Positions 22,898 to 28,583 of a stretch of 33,712 bases of DNA are shown here, piece by piece. A program made the position numbers and the translations under genes. The DNA comes from JAXDJJ01 sp034665745. Its GTDB lineage: Bacteria; Actinomycetota; CADDZG01; WHSQ01. The DNA is taken from contig JAXDJJ010000023.1 in the NCBI GenBank assembly GCA_034665745.1, positions 1-33,712 on the forward strand. The letters run 5' to 3'. The notes below the pieces were generated by a model. That model worked only from the letters and a program-made list of their open reading frames with translations, was not told the origin of the DNA and made no database searches. Each line of letters starts with the position of its first letter. Position 1 is the first letter of the stretch.

Positions 22898-23818
22898 TCA
22901 GGCTTCCGTTCTTCGGTCCAGGGTCGTGTCGTCGAACGAGCGCGGGTCCTCGGCAGGCTCAAGGTGTGTGAAGACGGTTGCATAAGGGAGTCGGTGACGA
23001 AGCCCGGCCTCGACATCTTCCGCGAGGTCATGTCCGCGTTGGACCGTCCAAGCTCCCGGGACCAACACGTGCATCGATAGGAAGGCGCGCGATCCTGCCT
23101 GACGCGTGCGCAGCGCGTGGAACTCGACACCCTGGGCGCGGAAGCCTTGCAGCACCTCTTCGATCTGGCGATGCTCAGTATCGCCCAGGGACCGATCCAT
23201 GAGGCCCCCGACGGACCGGCGCATGAGCGTAGAACCGGCGACCACGATGTTGACGGCAACCGCGAGCCCGACGAGGGGGTCCAAGGCTTGCCAACCGGTG
23301 ATCGACACCCCGGCGACGCCGACTATCACCCCAACCGATGTCCACACGTCGGTCATGAGGTGCTTGCCGTTCGCCTCGAGCACGATCGAACGCTCGCGTC
23401 GACCGGTGCGCAGCAGCAGACCCCCAACGACGAGGTTGATCAACGAAGCACCTGAGGACACGGCCAGGCCGACTCCGATGTCCTCGATCGGATTCGGGTG
23501 GAGCAACCGGCCGATTGCAGCAGCAGCGATGCTGATCGCCGCGACGAAGATCAGTGCCCCTTCGACGCCGGCAGAGAAGTACTCGGCTTTCGCGTGCCCG
23601 TAGGCATGCTCCTCGTCCGCAGGTTTCGACGCCCATCGCAGTGCTGCCATGGCGACGATCGCAGCAACGAGGTTGACGACGGACTCGGCCGCGTCCGAGA
23701 GGAGGCCAACGGAGCCGGTCATCAGCCAGGCGACCGTTTTCAGCCCGATCGTGGCTATCGCCGCAGCTATCGACAGCCACAGGAGCCTGAACAGTCGCTT
23801 CTGATCTATCGCTTCCAC
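22898..23818 (-). CDS. Cation diffusion facilitator (CDF) metal exporter
   Basis: 306 residues from GTG at 23818. Six membrane helices are predicted, then a cytoplasmic C-terminal domain with HVLVPGAWTVQRGHDLAEDVEAGLR and FTHLEPAEDP. The TM5 metal site H153-LMT-D157 (HxxxD) is present. The TM2 site reads E45-SVV-N49 in SDAAESVVN rather than the DxxxD or HxxxD of YiiP/ZitB-like exporters, so metal preference is not the textbook zinc type. The frame allows TTG at 23863, but the GTG is favoured because TACGCT ends exactly 7 bases upstream. It diverges from the MntR-like regulator with a palindrome between, pointing to regulated Mn(II), Fe(II) or Zn(II) export. Confidence 0.92.
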   Translation of the reverse strand: MEAIDQKRLFRLLWLSIAAAIATIGLKTVAWLMTGSVGLLSDAAESVVNLVAAIVAMAALRWASKPADEEHAYGHAKAEYFSAGVEGALIFVAAISIAAAAIGRLLHPNPIEDIGVGLAVSSGASLINLVVGGLLLRTGRRERSIVLEANGKHLMTDVWTSVGVIVGVAGVSITGWQALDPLVGLAVAVNIVVAGSTLMRRSVGGLMDRSLGDTEHRQIEEVLQGFRAQGVEFHALRTRQAGSRAFLSMHVLVPGAWTVQRGHDLAEDVEAGLRHRLPYATVFTHLEPAEDPRSFDDTTLDRRTEA

Positions 23819-23824
23819 GGGGGA

Positions 23825-23830
23825 AGCGTA
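23825..23830 (-). promoter_or_regulatory. -10 element TACGCT of a likely leaderless CDF promoter
   Basis: Minus-strand TACGCT (TANNNT) ends 7 bases before the GTG at 23818, supporting that start. The divergent palindrome at 23865-23882 would lie about 47-64 bases upstream of this start site, a position compatible with activation. Confidence 0.5.
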
Positions 23831-23854
23831 GGGCCTGGGCCGCTCTAGCCTGGG

Positions 23855-23883
23855 TTGAAACAAGGTTTAGTCATGGCTAAACT
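23855..23883 (+). promoter_or_regulatory. Promoter of the MntR-like regulator, leaderless
   Basis: TTGAAA (23855-23860) and TAAACT (23878-23883) are separated by 17 bp, a good -35/-10 pair. TAAACT ends 7 bases before the ATG at 23890, so the transcript would start at or next to the start codon; there is no proper ribosome site. The palindrome at 23865-23882 covers the spacer and most of the -10, so a bound regulator would block this promoter. Confidence 0.6.
23865..23882. promoter_or_regulatory. Near-perfect palindrome, likely operator for the DtxR/MntR-type regulator
   Basis: GTTTAGTCATGGCTAAAC: half-sites GTTTAG / CTAAAC around CATG, with only the T/G pair next to the core breaking the symmetry (16 of 18 positions). 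AT-rich TTTAG..CTAAA arms resemble DtxR-superfamily operators. It sits between the divergent regulator and CDF genes and overlaps the regulator's own promoter. Confidence 0.65.
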
Positions 23884-23889
23884 CCCAGG

Positions 23890-24561
23890 ATGCTGGCAAC
23901 CACGTCTTCCGCCGTTCAGGACTATCTGAAAGGTCTTTATGCCCTCGGCGAGGGAGCCGGGCGGACCGAGCCGGTCACGACGACCGCGATCGCATCCCAG
24001 CTCAGCGTGTCGGCTGCATCCGCGACGAACATGCTGAAGAAGCTCGACGGCATGGGTCTCGTCGACCACATCCCCTACCGCGGGGTTCAACTCACGGAAT
24101 CCGGCCGGAAGATCGCGCTCGAGGTCTTGCGCCACCATCGTTTGCTCGAGACCTATCTCGCAGAAGCCTTGGGTGTTCCATGGGATCAGGTGCACGCAGA
24201 GGCCGAGGTACTCGAGCATCACCTCTCCGAGGAGCTCGAAGAACGGATAGCTGCGCGTTTGGGCAACCCGACCGCCGATCCGCACGGCCATCCGATCCCA
24301 CCGAGAGATCTGACGAGCCCCCCACCGCCCGCGCGCACGTTGTGGGATACGCCGGACGGCGAGGTTGCAACCGTTGGCAGCGTCTCGGACTCGGATCCAG
24401 AAGCGTTGCGCTATCTGGGCGAGCTGGGGGTTGGTCCTGGAACACACGCGCGCGTGAACCGACGCGGCCCTGTTGGAGGGCCGTTGTTCGTTGCGTTCGA
24501 CTCGACCGACGAAGAGCAGGCGATCTCGAAAGAGCTGGCGGAGGTCATATGGGTGGCGTAG
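23890..24561 (+). CDS. DtxR-family metal-dependent regulator with MntR-type ligands and SH3-like domain
   Basis: 223 residues. Winged helix (1-75; TTTAIASQLSVSAASATNMLKKLDGMGLVDHIPYRGVQLTE-type pattern), dimerisation/metal domain (76-140) and C-terminal SH3/FeoA-like domain (about 155-223). Aligned by eye, D11 stands where DtxR/IdeR has Met 10, and E106 stands where they have Cys 102. Both changes are hallmarks of Mn-sensing MntR. H83, E87, H102, E109 and H110 match the remaining metal ligands. It combines MntR-type ligands with the three-domain layout usual in IdeR. It overlaps the oxidase gene by 13 bases and diverges from a CDF exporter, so it probably controls this metal island and itself. 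Mn specificity is inferred, not proven. Confidence 0.9.
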   Translation: MLATTSSAVQDYLKGLYALGEGAGRTEPVTTTAIASQLSVSAASATNMLKKLDGMGLVDHIPYRGVQLTESGRKIALEVLRHHRLLETYLAEALGVPWDQVHAEAEVLEHHLSEELEERIAARLGNPTADPHGHPIPPRDLTSPPPPARTLWDTPDGEVATVGSVSDSDPEALRYLGELGVGPGTHARVNRRGPVGGPLFVAFDSTDEEQAISKELAEVIWVA

Positions 24562-25544
24562 ATCGCAGGTCGTTCCTGAAACGTGCAGGTGCGGCCGGCG
24601 CGCTTGGTGGCGCCGCGTTGCTCGGGAGCCGCGACATCGTCTCTGCTCAGAGCATGCACGACCACATGGGTCACGGAGGGCATGGAACAGTCGGCACCGT
24701 CGATCACGTGCGTAACGGTTTCAACCCGATGGAGCTGCTCACGGAGTTCGACGAGGGCGAGGTGTCGCGTGACCTCTCGGGCCGCACCGTTCGTGAGTAC
24801 GAGTTCGTGACCGTCAACAAAGACATCGAGGTTGCGCCCGGGGTGTTCTTCCCTGCGTGGACCTACAACGGACGGGTGCCCGGCCCCACGATCCGCGCGA
24901 CCGAAGGTGACCGTTTGCGCATCAAGTTGGTGAACGCGACCGAACATCCCCACTCGATGCACTTCCACGGTTTCCACATCGCGGGGATGGATGGGGTTCC
25001 GGGGGCCGGGGAGGTCATGCCGGGTGAGTCTTTCGTTTACGAGTTCGATGCCGAGCCGTTTGGAACGCACCTGTATCACTGTCACTCGTTGCCTCTGAAG
25101 CAGCACATCCACCGCGGTCTCTACGGCGGGTTCATCGTCGACCCCAAGAAGGGCAGGCCGGACGCGAACGAGATGGTCATGGTGATGAATGCGTTCGACA
25201 CGAACTTCGATGGTGTCAACGAGGTCTATGCGGTCAACACGATCGCGTTCGCCTACGTGAACGAACCGATCCCTATCCGGGCCGGCGAGCTGCAGCGTGC
25301 CCACGTCATCAACATCACCGAGTTCGATCCGCTCAATTCCATCCACCTTCACGCGAACTTCTTCAACCTGTTCCGCACCGGGACGTCCCTAACGCCGCAC
25401 GAGTTCACCGACACGATCTCGATGGGTCAAGCCGAGCGCCACATGATCGAGTTCACCTACAAGGACCCAGGACGTTTCATGTTCCACGCCCACCAGACGG
25501 AATTCGTCGAGCTCGGCTGGATGAGCTTCTTCGAGGTGAGCTGA
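24549..25544 (+). CDS. Tat-exported two-domain multicopper oxidase (T1 copper in domain 1)
   Basis: 331 residues from ATG at 24549, five bases after GGAGG; the longer upstream frame is a shadow of the regulator. A twin-arginine signal (R6-R7 in DRRSFLKR) with a hydrophobic Ala/Gly stretch is followed by a His/Met-rich segment MHDHMGHGGHG. Four His-x-His pairs form a complete trinuclear cluster: H138/H140, H177/H179, H266/H268 and H313/H315. C178 in HCHSLPLKQHIH, with H186 or H188, supplies type 1 copper in the first domain, so this is the class with T1 in domain 1 only. The usual axial Met is replaced by Leu or similar. It likely oxidises Mn(II), Fe(II) or Cu(I) outside the membrane. The coupled ZIP permease suggests an oxidase-permease pair. 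Confidence 0.9.
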   Translation: MGGVDRRSFLKRAGAAGALGGAALLGSRDIVSAQSMHDHMGHGGHGTVGTVDHVRNGFNPMELLTEFDEGEVSRDLSGRTVREYEFVTVNKDIEVAPGVFFPAWTYNGRVPGPTIRATEGDRLRIKLVNATEHPHSMHFHGFHIAGMDGVPGAGEVMPGESFVYEFDAEPFGTHLYHCHSLPLKQHIHRGLYGGFIVDPKKGRPDANEMVMVMNAFDTNFDGVNEVYAVNTIAFAYVNEPIPIRAGELQRAHVINITEFDPLNSIHLHANFFNLFRTGTSLTPHEFTDTISMGQAERHMIEFTYKDPGRFMFHAHQTEFVELGWMSFFEVS

Positions 25545-26698
25545 TGGTTGCCCGCGTTGCGCGCCTGCCTAACTGGGTGGCTGCCGTATTGCCTGCGTTG
25601 CTGATAGCGGCCCTCGTCTTCGGGTTCGTGAAGCTCGACCCTATCGGCTCATTGCGCGAGGTGCCGCCGGTAGAAGCGATCGCGTTCGAGCGCACGGTTC
25701 TCACCGAGGGACACATCTCTTTGCACGTCCGGAACGACGGACCGGACCCCGTGACGATCGCCCAGGTGATGATCGACGACGCGTACTGGAACCACGAGAT
25801 AGGGGACCGGACCCTGGGGCGGCTCGAATCGACCTCGATCGATGCCGACTACCCGTGGGCCGCCGGCAATCCGTTGTCGATCGGCCTGGTCACTTCAACC
25901 GGCATCGTGATCCAGCACAACATCGAGGTTGCGTCGTTGAGCCCCTCGCTCGACGGTTCGACCCTTGGCATCTACGCCTTGCTAGGCCTCTATATAGGGG
26001 TCATCCCGATCGCCGTCGGCCTTCTGTGGTTCCCGGCCCTCAGGCGCGCGTCGCAGAAGTGGCTGACCTTCTTCCTTGCATTCACGGTGGGGCTGTTGGT
26101 GTTCCTTCTCGTCGACACGGTCTCGGAGGGTCTGGACATCGCGAACCAGACCGCGGCGGCTCTGAATGGACTTGGTGTCTTCTTCATCGGCGCTTTGCTC
26201 GCGGTTAGTGGACTTGCATGGTTGTCGTCCGCCCTGGACGCACAGAGGAAGGTGACTTCCGGCCTGCTCCTCGCGTACCTGATCGCTAGCGGCATCGGCC
26301 TGCACAACTTGGGGGAGGGCCTTGCCGTCGGAGCTGCCCTGACCAGTGGTGAGGTCGCGTTGGGCACGTTCCTCGTGGTCGGGTTCGCACTTCACAATAC
26401 GACCGAGGGGCTCGCGATCGTTGCGCCTCTCGGCGCCGAGGAAGAGCGGCCCGGGCTGAGGCATTTTGTCGCTCTCGGAGCGATCGCAGGCCTGCCCACG
26501 ATCCTTGGGGCATGGGCCGGCGGCTTCGCCTTCTCTCCGGTGTGGGGCTCGTTCGCGTTCGGCATCGCTGCGGGAGCCATCGCGCAGGTGATCTGGGCGA
26601 TCTCGAGGTCGATGAGGGAGCGTGCGGGCTCGGGGGCCGCGGTCCTCGGCTTCTGCGTAGGGTTGGTCGCCATGTATGCGACCGGACTCCTTGCCTAA
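25544..26698 (+). CDS. ZIP-family metal permease with N-terminal extracytoplasmic domain
   Basis: 384 residues; ATG shares a base with the oxidase stop (TGATG). The ZIP core shows both metal-site helices: H254-N255-LG-E258-G259 and H284-N285-TT-E288-G289, followed by the remaining hydrophobic segments to the C-terminus. Unusually, the protein starts with a membrane helix (about 12-30) and an extracytoplasmic, probably beta-rich domain of about 100 residues (35-135; ISLHVRNDGPDPVTIAQVMIDD) before the ZIP helices. This could bind metal or contact the oxidase encoded just upstream. ZIP proteins move Zn, Fe or Mn into the cytoplasm. Translational coupling with the oxidase makes joint function likely. 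Confidence 0.92.
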   Translation: MVARVARLPNWVAAVLPALLIAALVFGFVKLDPIGSLREVPPVEAIAFERTVLTEGHISLHVRNDGPDPVTIAQVMIDDAYWNHEIGDRTLGRLESTSIDADYPWAAGNPLSIGLVTSTGIVIQHNIEVASLSPSLDGSTLGIYALLGLYIGVIPIAVGLLWFPALRRASQKWLTFFLAFTVGLLVFLLVDTVSEGLDIANQTAAALNGLGVFFIGALLAVSGLAWLSSALDAQRKVTSGLLLAYLIASGIGLHNLGEGLAVGAALTSGEVALGTFLVVGFALHNTTEGLAIVAPLGAEEERPGLRHFVALGAIAGLPTILGAWAGGFAFSPVWGSFAFGIAAGAIAQVIWAISRSMRERAGSGAAVLGFCVGLVAMYATGLLA

Positions 26699-27451
26699 GT
26701 GGAGGAACGCAACCTAGGCATCATCTGTGACGGCGTTCGGCTCGCCGGTGGGATCTGCATCCCCGACGAACCGAAGGGCGTCGTCATCTTGCTCCACGGG
26801 ATCCCGTCGATCCAGCCTCCCGAGCCTGATGACACCGGCTACCCGGGCTTCGCCAAACGATCTGCCGAGGAAGGCTGGGCCGCCGCGTGGGTGGATATGC
26901 GAGCGGTGCGCGGTTCGAAAGGTTTCTTCTCTATCGAGGGGTGGGTCCGCGACGCGCGCACGACGATCGATGCCGTGCGCTCCACCGACGGGATCGAAGG
27001 CTTGCCTATCGCGTTGGTCGGATCCTCGGCGGGAGGTGCGGTCGCGTGCGAGGTCGTTGCGCGCGGAGCCCCCGTCGATGCTCTGGGGATGCTCGCGGCC
27101 CCCGCTGCCTGGGCGGGATGGGGAACCAACGCGAAGCACGGCGTCCGACGGATCACCGAAGAGGCAGGGATGGCAGTGTCCGACGATGTTCTCGCCGACC
27201 CGACCTCATGGATGGCGGAGTTCGACACGGTCACTGCAGAGCGTTCGATCGTCAAGGTGAAGGTGCCGACGCTGATCATGCATGGGACCGCCGACAGTGT
27301 CGTCCCCGTAGATCACGCGACCCGTCTCGGTGAACGAGCTCAACGCGCCGACGTCCGCATCATCGAAGGCGCAGGACACCAGCTCCGCAGGGACGAGGCC
27401 GCGTTGGAGATCCTGTTCGACTGGCTGCAACGTGCTTTGGTGCACGCATGA
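26699..27451 (+). CDS. Alpha/beta hydrolase (dienelactone hydrolase/peptidase-like)
   Basis: 250 residues, GTG start directly after the ZIP stop codon. Catalytic triad by motif: S110 in GSSAGG (108-113), D199 in HGTADSVVP and H227 in GAGHQLR; oxyanion region LLHGIPSI near residues 31-38. No signal peptide or membrane segment is seen. It resembles small soluble carboxylesterases and BAAT/dienelactone-type hydrolases, whose substrates vary widely. Its place as the fourth gene in the coupled metal run is unexplained; a link such as metallophore-ester hydrolysis would be speculation. It overlaps the next gene by ATGA. Confidence 0.88.
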   Translation: MEERNLGIICDGVRLAGGICIPDEPKGVVILLHGIPSIQPPEPDDTGYPGFAKRSAEEGWAAAWVDMRAVRGSKGFFSIEGWVRDARTTIDAVRSTDGIEGLPIALVGSSAGGAVACEVVARGAPVDALGMLAAPAAWAGWGTNAKHGVRRITEEAGMAVSDDVLADPTSWMAEFDTVTAERSIVKVKVPTLIMHGTADSVVPVDHATRLGERAQRADVRIIEGAGHQLRRDEAALEILFDWLQRALVHA

Positions 27452-27699
27452 GTCGCATCGTGACGATCTTCGTGGCGATCAGCATCATCGAAGCGGTCGC
27501 GCTGGGCATCGGCTTCGGCTTCGACGTCGCGGCCCTCTCGATCCTCGCCACGATGGTCGCCCTAGGCGTCCTCGCGATCGTTATCGCAAGGAAGTCGGAA
27601 ACCGACGCGATCGGCCCCGCAACCTGCTCGGCCTGCGGAGGCCTGATGTCACCGAACGCCCCCTACTGCAAACACTGTGGAGAACCAGTAGGCGCCTAG
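27448..27699 (+). CDS. Small membrane protein with C-terminal zinc ribbon
   Basis: 83 residues; ATG overlaps the hydrolase stop (ATGA). Two closely spaced hydrophobic segments (about 5-23 and 28-47) form a helical hairpin, followed by a rubredoxin-like zinc ribbon CSAC...CKHC (C60, C63, C74, C77). The ribbon faces the cytoplasm if the N-terminus is inside. No defined family was recognised. It is the last gene of the regulator-oxidase-ZIP-hydrolase run. Its TAG stop overlaps the convergent gene's TAG within the palindrome CTAG. Confidence 0.8.
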   Translation: MSRIVTIFVAISIIEAVALGIGFGFDVAALSILATMVALGVLAIVIARKSETDAIGPATCSACGGLMSPNAPYCKHCGEPVGA

Positions 27700-27932
27700 C
27701 GCTTGCGGGCTGGCTGCTCGTCTTCGGCGGGGTGCTCGATTACGGCAACCACCCGGGTCGACATGAAACGGCCGCTGCGGACGATGACGCCGGTCCTCGT
27801 GACTTCGGAAACCTCGATCGTCCCGCGTACGTTCGTGACCTCGACCCGGCGACCGTTCTTGGTCGCGACGATCTCGTAGGTCTTAGTTCCGTCGCCGATG
27901 TCGACGACTATCTCGACCCGGTCACCTCTCAT
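27696..27932 (-). CDS. Small conserved-looking hypothetical protein, leaderless
   Basis: 78 residues, acidic N-terminal half and basic C-terminus (QPARKR). The pattern of alternating hydrophobics (VEIVVDIGDG, KTYEIVATKNG, GRRVEVTNVRG, TIEVSEVTRTG, VVAVIEH) predicts five or six short beta-strands, a small barrel or OB/SH3-like fold, possibly nucleic-acid binding. I do not recognise the family. Support for it being real: TACCAT ends 7 bases before its ATG, as for the other leaderless genes here, and its codons end neatly at a CTAG shared with the convergent zinc-ribbon gene. It diverges from ferritin. Confidence 0.65.
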   Translation of the reverse strand: MRGDRVEIVVDIGDGTKTYEIVATKNGRRVEVTNVRGTIEVSEVTRTGVIVRSGRFMSTRVVAVIEHPAEDEQPARKR

Positions 27933-27938
27933 ACCTCA

Positions 27939-27944
27939 ATGGTA
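27939..27944 (-). promoter_or_regulatory. -10 element TACCAT of a likely leaderless promoter
   Basis: Minus-strand TACCAT (TANNNT) ends 7 bases before the ATG at 27932. It supports the 78-residue gene as genuine. Confidence 0.45.
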
Positions 27945-28038
27945 CGGCGCGCCGAACTTTGCCGCTTCGGTTCCCCGTGCTGGCGCGCCGGCCAGATGGG
28001 TATGACAATGGCCACTCACACACCAAAGAGGAGGACCC

Positions 28039-28548
28039 ATGACCAGCAAGTCGTTGCAGACCGCGATGAACAAGCAGCTCAACAAAGAACTGTATTCCGG
28101 CTACCTCTACCTCGCGATGGCTGCTCACTTCGAAGCGACCAACATGCCCGGCTTCGCCGCGTGGATGCGGGCGCAGTCCAACGAAGAGAACACCCACGCG
28201 ATGAAGTTCTGGGAGTACATCTACGACCGCGGCGGCGAAGTGAATCTCCTTGCGATCGAGCAGCCACCCTCGAAGTTCACGAGCCCTATCGATGCGTTCA
28301 AGCAGGCGCTGGAAGCCGAGCAGGACAACACCAAGGAGATCAACAAGCTCTACGAGTTGGCGGTCGCCGAGAAGGACTACGCGGCCCAGGTGTTCCTGCA
28401 GTTGTTCATCGCCGAGCAGGTTGAAGAAGAGAAGATGGCGACCGACGTCGTCGACACCTTGAAGATGGTGGGCGACTCGCCCGCTGCGCTGTTGATGCTC
28501 GACCGCGAGATGGGCAGTCGCAAGGAGGACCCCAGCCCGCTCGACTGA
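28039..28548 (+). CDS. ftnA: Bacterial non-haem ferritin
   Basis: 169 residues, four-helix-bundle ferritin of the FtnA type. The ferroxidase residues fall at the same numbers as in E. coli FtnA: E17, E50, H53, E94, Q127 and E130 (KELYSGY, NEENTHAM, EAEQD, AEQVEEE). No haem-binding Met of bacterioferritin type was identified. It stores iron as ferric mineral in a 24-mer cage and limits Fenton chemistry. The start is clear: AGGAGG a few bases before the ATG, so it is not leaderless, in contrast to its neighbours. It is placed next to the metal island but in its own transcription unit; the 106-base upstream gap shows no iron-box-like palindrome. Confidence 0.96.
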   Translation: MTSKSLQTAMNKQLNKELYSGYLYLAMAAHFEATNMPGFAAWMRAQSNEENTHAMKFWEYIYDRGGEVNLLAIEQPPSKFTSPIDAFKQALEAEQDNTKEINKLYELAVAEKDYAAQVFLQLFIAEQVEEEKMATDVVDTLKMVGDSPAALLMLDREMGSRKEDPSPLD

Positions 28549-28571
28549 GTCGTTAGCTCCATAGCAAGCGG

Positions 28572-28577
28572 TAACCT
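28572..28577 (+). promoter_or_regulatory. -10 element TAACCT of a likely leaderless lpd promoter
   Basis: TAACCT ends 7 bases before the ATG at 28584 and no ribosome site is present. The surrounding GCGGTAACCT is repeated exactly upstream of the E2 gene (31348-31357). Confidence 0.55.
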
Positions 28578-28583
28578 CGGCGC

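Noticed and set aside
24411..25352. 313-codon antisense frame inside the multicopper oxidase
   Set aside because: Asp/Val-rich shadow of a gene with complete copper ligands; no ribosome site or promoter.
27933..28038. Iron-box or riboswitch upstream of ferritin
   Set aside because: No TTAGG-type palindrome or conserved riboswitch-like structure could be seen; only two GGCGCGCC motifs and a strong ribosome site.
27330..28424. 364-codon plus-strand frame across the hydrolase, zinc-ribbon and ferritin genes
   Set aside because: It is a shadow of three well-supported genes in other frames and is Arg/Asp-rich without any recognisable domain.
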